Source: JAGVPT01 sp964439265
GTDB lineage: Bacteria; Bacteroidota; Ignavibacteria; UBA10030; UBA8401
DNA length: 64,000 nt
Direction of reading: 5' to 3'
Assembly (NCBI GenBank): GCA_964439265.1
Contig: CAYTOA010000007.1
Location: 39,749-103,748, forward strand
Below the pieces are notes generated by a model, which saw nothing but the letters and a program-made list of their open reading frames with translations, was not told the DNA's origin and made no database searches. The position numbers and the translations under genes were made by a program. Shown here in pieces: positions 36,543 to 45,157 of the stretch. How positions within the stretch are numbered: position 1 is the stretch's first letter; each line of letters begins with the position of its first letter.

Positions 36543-37826
36543 ATGAACGTTCTGGTAATAGGCTCCGGCGGTCGCGAGCATGCGCTCGTGTGGAAACTGC
36601 GGCAAAGTCCGAGGGTGCGTGGGATCTATTGTGCACCCGGCAATGCCGGGATCGGCGATATTGCTGAATTGGTAAAACTACATATCGATGACATCGACGG
36701 ATTGTTCCAGTTCGCCAAGAAGAAAAAGATCGACCTCACGGTCGTGGGACCCGAGATTCCGTTGGTGAAGGGTATTGTCGACCTGTTCGAAAAGCACGGC
36801 ATGCGCGTGTTCGGTCCCACCAGATATGCGGCGCAGCTTGAAGGGAGCAAGGTATTCGCCAAGAATTTCATGAGGAAGTATGATATCCCAACGGCTTCGT
36901 ATGCGACATTCGCCAGATCCGAGTACGCCGAGGCGCAGAAATATATAATGAAGCATGGGATACCATTGGTTCTCAAGGCCGACGGTCTTGCGGCCGGGAA
37001 AGGCGCCGTGGTCTGCCATTCGACCGGCGAGGCATTGAATACGCTGCAGGACTTTTTCGAAAAGAACACATTCGGCGAATCCGGAAACAATGTCGTTGTC
37101 GAAGAATTCATGGAAGGGGAGGAGGCTTCGATTTTCGTCCTCACCGATGGGGCAGATTATCGGCTGTTGCAGCCGGCTCAGGATCATAAGCAGATTCTTG
37201 ACGGCGACAGGGGAAAAAACACAGGAGGTATGGGAGCGTATGCCCCCGCACCTATAGTGACAGCTTCGTTGTTGAGCCAGGTGGAAAAAGAGATCATCGA
37301 GCCGACGCTCCAAGGCATGCGTGCGGATGGCAAGCCGTACAAGGGATGCCTTTATGTCGGCCTTATGATGACGCCGGCGGGGCCCAAGGTGGTGGAGTTC
37401 AATTGCCGGCTTGGGGATCCTGAAGCTCAGGTGGTTCTGCCTCTTCTGGAAACAGATCTGTTTGATCTGTTGCTCGCCTGCTCCAACGGCACTCTCCGCT
37501 CCGTTGCACTGCGCCACCATGCAGCCTCGGCGGTGTGCGTTGTCATGGCGTCGCGAGGTTACCCGGACTCGTATGAAACCGGAAAGCCGATCGCAGGTCT
37601 TGAGGACATCCGGCCTGAAACCGGAGTGGTTGTTTTTCACGCTGGTACCAAGAAAGAAAATGGGAAGGTCGTTTCATCGGGCGGGCGCGTACTTGGGGTT
37701 ACGGCGATAGGCTACGGACACGACCTCGAAGGAACCATCGGCAGCGCGTACAGCGCCGTCAAGACAATTTCGTTCGACGGCGCCTACTATCGGAGCGACA
37801 TCGGACAAAAAGGATTGAGACACTAA
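36543..37826 (+). CDS. purD: Phosphoribosylamine-glycine ligase
   Basis: PurD joins glycine to phosphoribosylamine with ATP in purine biosynthesis. The 427-aa ATP-grasp enzyme shows MNVLVIGSGGREHALVWKL at the start, GPEIPLVKGIVD, the ATP-binding VLKADGLAAGKGAVVC, the DHKQILDGDRGKNTGGMGAYAPAP block and VVEFNCRLGDPEAQVVLPLL for metal binding. All are intact and the length is normal. It follows the glycosyltransferase by three bases, so translation is probably coupled. guaB, another purine gene, lies 2.4 kb upstream in the same run. Confidence 0.98.
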   Translation: MNVLVIGSGGREHALVWKLRQSPRVRGIYCAPGNAGIGDIAELVKLHIDDIDGLFQFAKKKKIDLTVVGPEIPLVKGIVDLFEKHGMRVFGPTRYAAQLEGSKVFAKNFMRKYDIPTASYATFARSEYAEAQKYIMKHGIPLVLKADGLAAGKGAVVCHSTGEALNTLQDFFEKNTFGESGNNVVVEEFMEGEEASIFVLTDGADYRLLQPAQDHKQILDGDRGKNTGGMGAYAPAPIVTASLLSQVEKEIIEPTLQGMRADGKPYKGCLYVGLMMTPAGPKVVEFNCRLGDPEAQVVLPLLETDLFDLLLACSNGTLRSVALRHHAASAVCVVMASRGYPDSYETGKPIAGLEDIRPETGVVVFHAGTKKENGKVVSSGGRVLGVTAIGYGHDLEGTIGSAYSAVKTISFDGAYYRSDIGQKGLRH

Positions 37827-37864
37827 GGTAACAATGTAATTCAAGTTATTATTTTGTGAATATT

Positions 37865-38797
37865 ATGAACATCCTCGTTACCGGCGGCGCCGGATTTATT
37901 GGTTCGAACATTGTCGACGAATATCTCCGCGCCGGGCACACCGTTGTTATAGTTGATAATCTTTCCACGGGGAAGATTGATAACGTGAACCCGAATGCGA
38001 AATTTCACGCCATCGACCTTCGTGATCCTGCTATCGAAACGGTTTTCAAGGAATTGAAGATCGACGTGATCAACCATCACGCTGCTCAGATGGATGTACG
38101 AAAATCGGTCGCCGACCCTAGGTTCGACGCATCGGTAAACATTCTCGGTATGCTGAACGTGATGGAGCTGGGAGTGCGGTATGGAGTGAAAAAGGTTATT
38201 TTTTCTTCGACCGGCGGAGCGATCTACGGTGAACAGGATTCTTTTCCCGCTGACGAAAAACACCCGCTCCGTCCTTTGTCGCCGTACGGCATTACCAAAC
38301 TTGCAACGGAAAAATATCTCTATTTTTATAATGCGGTGTACGGCATCGAGCACGTCATCCTTCGCTACGCAAACATCTATGGGCCGAGACAGAATCCTCA
38401 CGGCGAAGCGGGTGTTATTGCCATCTTCGCCGATAAAATGCTGAAGGGAGAACAGCCGATCATCAACGGGGACGGCAAGCAAACCCGCGATTATGTGTAT
38501 GTCAGCGACGTGGTGCGGGCCAACGTCCTTGCGTTGACGTATCCTTCTTCGGATATTTTCAATATCGGGACCGGCGTAGAGAGTGACGTCAACATGCTCT
38601 TCCGGACCATAAAAAAATTCAGCGGGGCAACGTGTGAAGAGAAACACGCAGAGGCAAAAAAGGGGGAACAGATGCGGAGTGTGATCGACCATTCTAAAGC
38701 CAGGAAAATTCTCGGCTGGGAACCGACGGTTACTCTCGATGATGGATTGAAGAAAACGGTGGAATTCTTCAAGGAAAAACTGAAACCCCGCGGATGA
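37865..38797 (+). CDS. NAD-dependent sugar epimerase/dehydratase (UDP-glucose 4-epimerase-like SDR)
   Basis: The 310-aa extended SDR enzyme has the nucleotide motif TGGAGFIGSNI (residues 5-15), the Ser/Thr in FSSTGGAIYGE, and the catalytic YGITK pair near 145-149. The later NIYGPRQNPHGEAGV and DGKQTRDYVYVSDVV segments are typical of UDP-hexose 4-epimerases. The exact substrate is not decided. I start at the ATG at 37865; an in-frame GTG at 37856 would add MNI. Its stop overlaps the meaB start by four bases (ATGA), showing coupling with a gene of unrelated metabolism. Confidence 0.9.
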   Translation: MNILVTGGAGFIGSNIVDEYLRAGHTVVIVDNLSTGKIDNVNPNAKFHAIDLRDPAIETVFKELKIDVINHHAAQMDVRKSVADPRFDASVNILGMLNVMELGVRYGVKKVIFSSTGGAIYGEQDSFPADEKHPLRPLSPYGITKLATEKYLYFYNAVYGIEHVILRYANIYGPRQNPHGEAGVIAIFADKMLKGEQPIINGDGKQTRDYVYVSDVVRANVLALTYPSSDIFNIGTGVESDVNMLFRTIKKFSGATCEEKHAEAKKGEQMRSVIDHSKARKILGWEPTVTLDDGLKKTVEFFKEKLKPRG

Positions 38798-39735
38798 GCT
38801 ATACTTTTTCAATAGAGGATCTTTTACGCGGCGATAGAAGAACGATGGCGCGCGCAATTTCTTCTATAGAAAACGGCGACGGGAACGCGGATGCCATACT
38901 ATCTTCGGTCTACCGCCATACGGGCAACGCGTATCGCGTGGGCATCACGGGCCCGCCGGGTGCAGGGAAGAGCACGCTCACGAACAAGCTCGCCCGCTGG
39001 TACCGCAAACGAAATGTGCGTGTCGGTATTTTGGCGGTTGACCCTACGAGCCCGTTTACCGGAGGAGCACTGCTTGGCGACCGCATCCGGATGACAGATG
39101 TTGAACTAGATGACGGTGTCTTCATCCGCAGCATGGCGTCGCGCGGGAGTCTAGGCGGGCTGAGCAAAAAAACCCGCGAGGCGGCGGATGTGCTCGATGC
39201 GAGCGGAGTTGATGTCATCCTGCTCGAAACGGTCGGCGTTGGACAATCCGAGCTGGACATCGCCGGAGCTGCCGATTCGACGATTGTCGTCCTCGTTCCG
39301 GAATCGGGCGACGGCATACAGGCAATGAAAGCCGGGCTGATGGAAATTGCCGACTTCTTTGTCCTGAATAAGGCCGACAGACCCGGTGCCGAGCAGGCGG
39401 TGATGTCGATCAAAATGATCCTTGGTTTTCGTCCTCACGATGAAACCACATGGCTTCCCGATGTGTTGAAAACTGTAGGGAGCGAAGGGAAGGGAGTTCA
39501 GGAGGTGGGAGAAATGATTTTGAAACATCGATCGCATCTTGAACAAAACGGCGGTTTGCGCGTGCGGCGGAGGCAGCGCATGAAAAGCCGGATCGAAGAA
39601 ATTGTGCAAGACCAGATGAAAGTGGAGTTCTGGAATGCCGGCCGACTGCAAAAACTTTCCGACGATCTCGATTCCGTCATCGCCCTTCAGAAAACGCCGT
39701 ATCAAGTCGCTAAAGAATTGATCAATACATTGTAG
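38794..39735 (+). CDS. meaB: MeaB/ArgK-type GTPase, mutase chaperone
   Basis: The 313-aa G3E-family GTPase has Walker A GPPGAGKST (near residue 53), LAVDPTSPFTGGALLGDRIRM, Walker B in VDVILLETVGVGQSE, and the base motif NKAD (near 192). MeaB protects and reloads adenosylcobalamin-dependent methylmalonyl-CoA mutase or related mutases. No mutase gene is visible in this window, so its partner lies elsewhere. It is translationally coupled to the epimerase and followed after 55 bp by an acyl-CoA dehydrogenase and a carboxyltransferase, a context that suits branched-chain or propionate metabolism. Confidence 0.94.
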   Translation: MSYTFSIEDLLRGDRRTMARAISSIENGDGNADAILSSVYRHTGNAYRVGITGPPGAGKSTLTNKLARWYRKRNVRVGILAVDPTSPFTGGALLGDRIRMTDVELDDGVFIRSMASRGSLGGLSKKTREAADVLDASGVDVILLETVGVGQSELDIAGAADSTIVVLVPESGDGIQAMKAGLMEIADFFVLNKADRPGAEQAVMSIKMILGFRPHDETTWLPDVLKTVGSEGKGVQEVGEMILKHRSHLEQNGGLRVRRRQRMKSRIEEIVQDQMKVEFWNAGRLQKLSDDLDSVIALQKTPYQVAKELINTL

Positions 39736-39790
39736 GACGGCCTAATCAACGTCTCCCGGGTTTTCTCACCAAACATGTGAGGAGGAGTCC

Positions 39791-40942
39791 ATGGAAGAAG
39801 CAGGGTTCGATGTCCGACCGACTGAGAGCATGCTCATGGTGCAGCAGCTCGCGCGCGAGTTTGCCGAAAAAGAACTTCGTCCGCGCGTGATGAAATTTGA
39901 CGAATCGCAAGAATTTCCGTTCGAGACCGCTGCAAAACTGGGCGAGCTCGGCTTTCTGGGCGCGACATTCCCCGAGGAATTCAACGGTGCAGGACTCTCA
40001 ACTCTTGACTTCACCGTTCTCGTCGAAGAAATTTCCAGGGTCGATCCTTCCGTCGGGCTGAGCGTGTGCGCTCACAATGGACTTTGCGTATCCCATATTT
40101 TTCTATTCGGCAGCGAATCCCAGAAAAAAAAGTATCTTCCCGATCTATGTTCCGGGATAAAGCTTGGAGGGTGGGGATTGACAGAGTCATCGTCGGGAAG
40201 CGATGCCGGCGGGATGAAAACGACGGGAGTCAAAGATCGAAACGGATGGGTTCTCAACGGGGGGAAGACATTTATTACGCATGGCTCCGTCGGTCAAACG
40301 TTTGTTGTGTTAGCGGTGACCGACACATCGAAACCGCATGGCATATCTGCATTCATTCTTGAGAAGGGAATGCCCGGCTTTTCCGTAGGGAAGAAAGAGA
40401 ACAAGCTTGGCATGCGCGCGAGCGATACGGCATCTCTGATCTTTGACGACGTTCGTGTGACCGCGGAAAATCTCATCGGGAAGGAAGGGGAGGGATTCAA
40501 GCAGGCGCTGCAGGTGCTCGACGGGGGAAGGATCGGTATTGCCGCACTATCGGTTGGGCTCGCGCAAGGGGCGCTGGATGCAGCCGTTACGTATGCCAAA
40601 CAACGGCATCAATTCGGGAAGGCACTCAGCGATTTTCAGGCCATCCAGTTCAAAATTGCAGACATGGCTTTGGAAGTCGATGCGGCGCGATTGTTGACGC
40701 GCAAAGCGGCCTACGCAAGGATGCAGGGAGAAGATTTTAGCCTCGCCGCAGCGCAGGCGAAATACTTTGCAAGCGAAGTAGCAACACGTGCGGCCAACGA
40801 AGCGGTTCAGATCCACGGCGGGTATGGATTCATCAAAGATTTTCCGGTTGAAAAATTCTATCGCGACGTCAAACTTCTGACGATCGGCGAAGGAACGTCG
40901 GAAGTGCAGAAGATGGTGATCGCACGAAAATTGCTTGGGTGA
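39791..40942 (+). CDS. Acyl-CoA dehydrogenase (short/branched-chain type)
   Basis: The 383-aa flavoenzyme shows LTESSSGSDAGGM for FAD and substrate binding, GLAQGALDAAVTYAKQRHQFGK, QIHGGYGFIKDFPVEKFYRDVK and a closing IGEGTSEVQKMVIAR in which Glu before GTSE is the catalytic base, as in butyryl- and isobutyryl-CoA dehydrogenases. Chain-length choice cannot be read safely. GAGGAGG (39779-39785) gives a strong ribosome site. It is flanked by meaB and a methylcrotonyl-CoA carboxylase-like beta subunit, so a branched-chain acyl-CoA (for example isovaleryl-CoA) is a reasonable guess. Confidence 0.92.
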   Translation: MEEAGFDVRPTESMLMVQQLAREFAEKELRPRVMKFDESQEFPFETAAKLGELGFLGATFPEEFNGAGLSTLDFTVLVEEISRVDPSVGLSVCAHNGLCVSHIFLFGSESQKKKYLPDLCSGIKLGGWGLTESSSGSDAGGMKTTGVKDRNGWVLNGGKTFITHGSVGQTFVVLAVTDTSKPHGISAFILEKGMPGFSVGKKENKLGMRASDTASLIFDDVRVTAENLIGKEGEGFKQALQVLDGGRIGIAALSVGLAQGALDAAVTYAKQRHQFGKALSDFQAIQFKIADMALEVDAARLLTRKAAYARMQGEDFSLAAAQAKYFASEVATRAANEAVQIHGGYGFIKDFPVEKFYRDVKLLTIGEGTSEVQKMVIARKLLG

Positions 40943-41069
40943 TTTTCCGGATGTGATCTGCTGGTATGCAGATTGATGCTCATAAAGATCAAATCTGAGA
41001 CAGCAAATACAGATGAACGGCAACTAAGAATATATGCTAAGCTGGAGAAATCATTAGAGGAATCTCGCA

Positions 41070-42725
41070 GTGTCGACGATAGGCTCTGAAATAAAGCACG
41101 ACGAGTCATTTAATAAAAATGAGGAAGCCGCGCGGACTCAGATCAGTGCGCTTACAACAAAAGCCTCGAGCATCCGGCTTGGCGGCGGCTCCGACGCCGT
41201 TGCCAAGCATCACTCGCGCAATAAGCTGACCGCCCGCGAGCGCATTGAAAAGTTGATCGATCCGGCCACCAGCTTTTTAGAAATCGGGTTGTTCACGGCC
41301 TTTGGAATGTACGAAGGCTATGGCGGCGCGCCATCAGCAGGAGTTGTGTGCGGCATCGGCATCGTCCAGAGACGCGAAGTCGTCATCGTTGCCAATGACG
41401 CCACCGTCAAAGCCGGGGCCTGGTTTCCGATGACGTGCAAGAAAAATCTCCGCGCGCAAGAGATCTCGATCGAGAACCGTTTACCGATCCTGTACCTCGT
41501 CGATTCTGCGGGAGTGTTCCTGCCTCTTCAATCAGAGATCTTTCCGGATAAGGAACATTTCGGCAGAATCTTCCGAAACAACGCGATCATGTCGTCGATG
41601 GGAATCACGCAAATTGCAGCGATCATGGGCCCATGCGTTGCAGGCGGGGCGTACCTTCCGATCATGAGCGATGAAGCACTCATCGTGGATAAGACCGGAA
41701 GCGTCTTTCTTGCCGGCTCGCATCTCGTCAAAGCAGCCATCGGAGAGGAGATCGATAATGAATCGCTGGGCGGAGCCACGATTCATTGCGAGGTCAGCGG
41801 AGTGACCGACCATAAAATGAAGAACGATGACGAGTGTCTCCAAAAAATTCGAAGCATTGTCGGGAAACTCGGCCATTCCCCCAAAGCGGGATTTGACCGC
41901 GCAAAGCCTCTTCCGCCGAAATTCGATCCGAAGGAGATTTACGGGATTCTTCCGGCCGAACGAACAAAACCGTACGACATGTACCAGGTGCTTGCCCGCA
42001 TCGCCGACGACAGCGACCTGGACGAGTACAAAACCGGTTACGGAAAATCGATGATCACCGGTTACGCCCGCGTGGACGGCTGGGCGGTCGGCATCGTGGC
42101 GAACCAGCGGTTGGTTGTAAGAACTGCGAAGGGGGAAATGCAGGTCGGAGGAGTCATTTACAGCGATAGCGCGGATAAAGCGGCTCGGTTCATCATGAAC
42201 TGCAACCAAAAAAAAATTCCGCTGGTGTTCTTTCAGGACGTGACGGGCTTCATGGTTGGCAGCCGAGCCGAGCAGGGAGGGATCATCAAAGACGGTGCGA
42301 AGATGGTGAATGCCGTTGCGAACTCCATCGTTCCGAAATTTACTTTTATCGTGGGGAACAGCTACGGTGCCGGCAATTACGCGATGTGCGGAAAAGCATA
42401 CGACCCGCGATTGATCTTCGCGTGGCCGACTGCGCAGATTGCGGTGATGGGGGGAAAACAGGCGAGCGAGACTCTTCTCGCCATTAAAGTACAGGCAATG
42501 GAAAAAGGGGGCACTCATATTTCTTCCGAAGAACAACGGACACTTCTGAAGGACATCCAGTCTCGGTACGAGCAGGAACTCGACCCTCTCTTTGCTGCTG
42601 CACGATTGTGGGTGGACGACGTTGTCGACCCGCTTGAGACCCGCCAGATCATTTCCCGCGGCATTTCGATGGCTGCCAACAATCCGGCCATTCCGCAATT
42701 CAATCCCGGCGTCATTCAGGCATAA
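41070..42725 (+). CDS. Acyl-CoA carboxylase carboxyltransferase (beta) subunit, methylcrotonyl-type
   Basis: The 551-aa protein has both crotonase-fold halves of a biotin-dependent carboxyltransferase. The first contains GAPSAGVVCGIG, VIVANDATVKAGAWFPMT and GGAYLPIMSDEALIV; the second contains VFFQDVTGFMVGSRAEQGGIIKDGAKMVNAVANS and YGAGNYAMCGKAYDPR. These segments resemble 3-methylcrotonyl-CoA or geranyl-CoA carboxylase beta chains more than the propionyl-CoA type. It needs a biotin carboxylase/BCCP alpha subunit, which is not present nearby. The start is GTG at 41070 with AGAGGA eight bases upstream. The next gene begins two bases after the stop. Confidence 0.9.
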   Translation: MSTIGSEIKHDESFNKNEEAARTQISALTTKASSIRLGGGSDAVAKHHSRNKLTARERIEKLIDPATSFLEIGLFTAFGMYEGYGGAPSAGVVCGIGIVQRREVVIVANDATVKAGAWFPMTCKKNLRAQEISIENRLPILYLVDSAGVFLPLQSEIFPDKEHFGRIFRNNAIMSSMGITQIAAIMGPCVAGGAYLPIMSDEALIVDKTGSVFLAGSHLVKAAIGEEIDNESLGGATIHCEVSGVTDHKMKNDDECLQKIRSIVGKLGHSPKAGFDRAKPLPPKFDPKEIYGILPAERTKPYDMYQVLARIADDSDLDEYKTGYGKSMITGYARVDGWAVGIVANQRLVVRTAKGEMQVGGVIYSDSADKAARFIMNCNQKKIPLVFFQDVTGFMVGSRAEQGGIIKDGAKMVNAVANSIVPKFTFIVGNSYGAGNYAMCGKAYDPRLIFAWPTAQIAVMGGKQASETLLAIKVQAMEKGGTHISSEEQRTLLKDIQSRYEQELDPLFAAARLWVDDVVDPLETRQIISRGISMAANNPAIPQFNPGVIQA

Positions 42726-42727
42726 CT

Positions 42728-43471
42728 ATGCGCAGCGCCGTACTGTGGGGTCTTTTTGCCTTTCAAACAGTTATTGTTCGATCTTCTTGTGTCGCTCAGG
42801 AAGAGACGCATCCTTTTCCAGGAAGCCCTGTCTATCAACAGCCGGCTGATTCCGTTTGCGACGAAAACTACTCTCCGGAAGATTCAACGGGTTTCAGCTT
42901 TCAGTATTTCCTCCCCCGGGTATTCAGGGACGAGGGAACTCTCAAACGCTATATCCGCGACCCTCGTTTCCAGAAATTGCGCAGAGCGTGCAGCGACACG
43001 CTTGCCGTCGATGCCATCTTTGCACGGGCATTCGAAATAGCCGACGGCACAATGAGTCACGCACTGCTCATCGCGGCGCTCGCAACGTTTGACCATTATC
43101 GGATCGGTATAAAAATTCCGCTGATCGGGCCAATGTATGTACCGCTCACCGTCGTCGAATCGCAGAAAGAATTTGCCGGGCGCTTTGCCCATCTGCCGAG
43201 AAACGTTCTGCCGGATTCCGCCGGCAGGAGAAAAAGAGACAGAGACAAACTGCAGCATTTTTTCGGTTCGGCATACCTTGCCTACATCTTCAATTCAAAA
43301 GCTGCCGCGAATTTTTTGGGCGATTTTGTCGAATGGGGGGAGCCACTGTTCATTGTTGGCGGGGATTACGATGAGAGAGACAAGTTTGCCAACCGTCTCG
43401 GTCAGGAATTCGGTCTGCGTCTTCTGGACGGCGAAGAAGTGATGCCGTCTGACGTCTTGTGGCGAAAATAA
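42728..43471 (+). CDS. Exported protein of unknown function with RDKLQHFFGSA motif
   Basis: The 247-aa product starts with a hydrophobic signal segment (VLWGLFAFQTVIVRSSCVAQ). The C-terminal half carries RDKLQHFFGSAYLAY near 172-186 and then GDFVEWGEPLFIVGG and DERDKFANRLGQEFG, a pattern of conserved charged residues with a short hydrophobic helix that resembles the D-K-x-x-H-F start of YfiM/DUF2279-like periplasmic proteins. I cannot name the family with confidence. It starts two bases after the carboxyltransferase stop and is surely on the same transcript, although its role there is unclear. Confidence 0.7.
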   Translation: MRSAVLWGLFAFQTVIVRSSCVAQEETHPFPGSPVYQQPADSVCDENYSPEDSTGFSFQYFLPRVFRDEGTLKRYIRDPRFQKLRRACSDTLAVDAIFARAFEIADGTMSHALLIAALATFDHYRIGIKIPLIGPMYVPLTVVESQKEFAGRFAHLPRNVLPDSAGRRKRDRDKLQHFFGSAYLAYIFNSKAAANFLGDFVEWGEPLFIVGGDYDERDKFANRLGQEFGLRLLDGEEVMPSDVLWRK

Positions 43472-43503
43472 AAAGTGCGGATCACGCTATCGGTGAGCCG
43501 CAC
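43465..43503 (-). terminator. Terminator for the minus-strand oxidoreductase gene
   Basis: Read on the minus strand, GTGCGG (43503-43498) pairs with CCGCAC (43480-43475), extended by an inner CAC/GTG, and is followed by TTTTTATTTT. It lies between two converging genes and may serve both. Confidence 0.7.
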
Positions 43504-43513
43504 CCATTGGTAA

Positions 43514-44161
43514 TCAACGGACGATCTTGAAGTTAAAGTTCGGACTCTGAAACGCCCCCATCAAACGAATCCAGATCGGCAGCAGCATTTCTGTTCCCCG
43601 GGCTGTGGTAATATCGCCGAGGTCGATGACGGATTTCCAGCCGAACCAATTTTTCAAAATGTCGATCACTTTGGCTTTTGCGCCGGCATCGTTTCCGCTG
43701 ACAAAAACATCATGGCTTCCGGGTACGAGAGAAGGGTTCACCATGATATTGCAGTTCATTGTGTTGAGAGTCTTCACCACTTTCACCTGGGGATATGCCC
43801 GCTGAATCTGCTCACCCAGCGAATCCGAATTGCAGACGGAGAGCGTCGGGGGCATCCCCTTTGAAAAATCGAGCGGGTTGGAAATATCAACCAGCACCTT
43901 GCCGCTCATATTGGCGGCCCCGGTAAGTTTCAATGCTTCCAGGGCGGCCATCCCCGAAGTACAATTGAAGAGAATTTCTCCAAACATCGCCGCATCGGAA
44001 AAAGTACCTTGTAATGCATTGGCGCCGCCTGACTTCACCCACTCTGCGGCCTTTTCGTTATTCGCAGTGCGTGACCCCATTTTCACGCTGTGCCCAAGCT
44101 GAACGAGTTTTGTCCCGATGGCCTTGCCTACCATGCCCGTGCCTAAAATACCTATTTTCAT
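43514..44161 (-). CDS. NAD(P)-binding F420-reductase-like oxidoreductase
   Basis: The 215-aa protein begins with MKIGILGTGMVGKAIGTKL, a GxGxxG dinucleotide site, followed by SRTANNEKAAEW, typical of NADP binding, and LVDISNPLDF; it matches the family annotated as NADPH-dependent F420 reductase or FNO-like, which in non-F420 bacteria has uncertain substrates. No membrane or signal segment is seen. GAGGAGC lies before the ATG. A promoter candidate is at 44180-44209 and a terminator follows, so it appears to be a one-gene unit. Confidence 0.85.
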   Translation of the reverse strand: MKIGILGTGMVGKAIGTKLVQLGHSVKMGSRTANNEKAAEWVKSGGANALQGTFSDAAMFGEILFNCTSGMAALEALKLTGAANMSGKVLVDISNPLDFSKGMPPTLSVCNSDSLGEQIQRAYPQVKVVKTLNTMNCNIMVNPSLVPGSHDVFVSGNDAGAKAKVIDILKNWFGWKSVIDLGDITTARGTEMLLPIWIRLMGAFQSPNFNFKIVR

Positions 44162-44179
44162 GAACGCTCCTCTGTATGT

Positions 44180-44209
44180 ACATTAATCGTGACTTACGAC
44201 ACCTGTCAA
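44180..44209 (-). promoter_or_regulatory. Promoter candidate for the F420-reductase-like gene
   Basis: On the minus strand TTGACA (44209-44204, full consensus), 18 bases, TAATGT (44185-44180). The ATG follows 18 bases later. Confidence 0.38.
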
Positions 44210-44299
44210 TCCCGTTGGTTGGATGTATTGGTAACGCGGCCAAAAGCCGGGCAGTTCCCGGCTAAAGATATCCAGACCGAAGAGGAAACTCTAACCAAG

Positions 44300-45142
44300 C
44301 TACCTGAGGATAATATTTTTTGTGTCGACCGTATACGCTGCGAAATGTCCGAGTGAACCGTTGCTTATGTTCGTCGTGGGATTGGCCGGAGAGAGCGAGG
44401 TCGGTGCCCTGTCCGACATGAGGATGTCATTCAAAGTGTTGTAGTAATCGTACGCAGCTTTGTCGATGGACATCAGATCTACCGTAATAGTATCCCCGGC
44501 AACGACCAGCCTGCCTGCCCTGATTCTTTCCATCATTTCATTTCCATTCGTTAGCTTATCGGTGTAAAGGCGATATCTACGCCCGTCAATAGAATCTGCA
44601 GGGATTACCACGCTCGATGTTGCATTAATTCGATAGTAATTTCCAGGTTCCGGGGGATCTTTGAAGGCAATGTAGATGTCATATCCGGGCCCTTCTCCGC
44701 GTGATTCAGGCCTGACCAACGCATACAATGTATCGATCAATACCTTCTTTGGCATCGACGACGCCGCACTGTATTGTTTTCCTTCTGAACTCACAAGAAG
44801 CGTGTACGTGCTGCCGGGTATGCCTCGCAATGTCGACGATAAGTACGTTCCGCTGGTAATTTCTTTCAGCGAGTCGGTTTGGCCGAAATTGTCTGTGATA
44901 ACAATAATGGCGTTTGAGACCGGGGGAAAATAGAGAGACGGGGCAAAGTAATCTGCGGACATGCTGAGCTTCACAGAATACGGACCGGCCTGGTCGGTCA
45001 CGATGCCTTCAATGACAAGCCTTGGGTTCGCATTGTTCAGGTCGATCGTGACAACTTTCTGACATCCGATAGAAAAAATCTCTGTGAGAATAATCGGGAG
45101 CGCAAGTCTCTTCAATATCATCAACATCATGTTGATCTTCAT
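44300..45142 (-). CDS. DUF4249 outer-membrane-associated lipoprotein
   Basis: The 280-aa protein has a signal peptide ending in a lipobox (FSIGC, Cys27), so it is a lipoprotein. The sequence LVIEGIVTDQAGPYSVKLSMSADYF, AIIVITDNFGQTDSLKE, G-x-Y and SMPKKVLIDT follows the DUF4249 pattern. Such proteins are encoded directly behind TonB receptors with a carboxypeptidase-like N-domain in Bacteroidota, as here (15 bp downstream of one), and probably form an outer-membrane uptake pair like SusCD; the ligand is unknown. Confidence 0.88.
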   Translation of the reverse strand: MKINMMLMILKRLALPIILTEIFSIGCQKVVTIDLNNANPRLVIEGIVTDQAGPYSVKLSMSADYFAPSLYFPPVSNAIIVITDNFGQTDSLKEITSGTYLSSTLRGIPGSTYTLLVSSEGKQYSAASSMPKKVLIDTLYALVRPESRGEGPGYDIYIAFKDPPEPGNYYRINATSSVVIPADSIDGRRYRLYTDKLTNGNEMMERIRAGRLVVAGDTITVDLMSIDKAAYDYYNTLNDILMSDRAPTSLSPANPTTNISNGSLGHFAAYTVDTKNIILR

Positions 45143-45157
45143 GGAAACAGGTCCATC

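Noticed and set aside
41532..42698. Long antisense frame inside the carboxyltransferase gene
   Set aside because: Plus-strand motifs are unambiguous; the antisense product is rich in His and Arg and lacks any domain.
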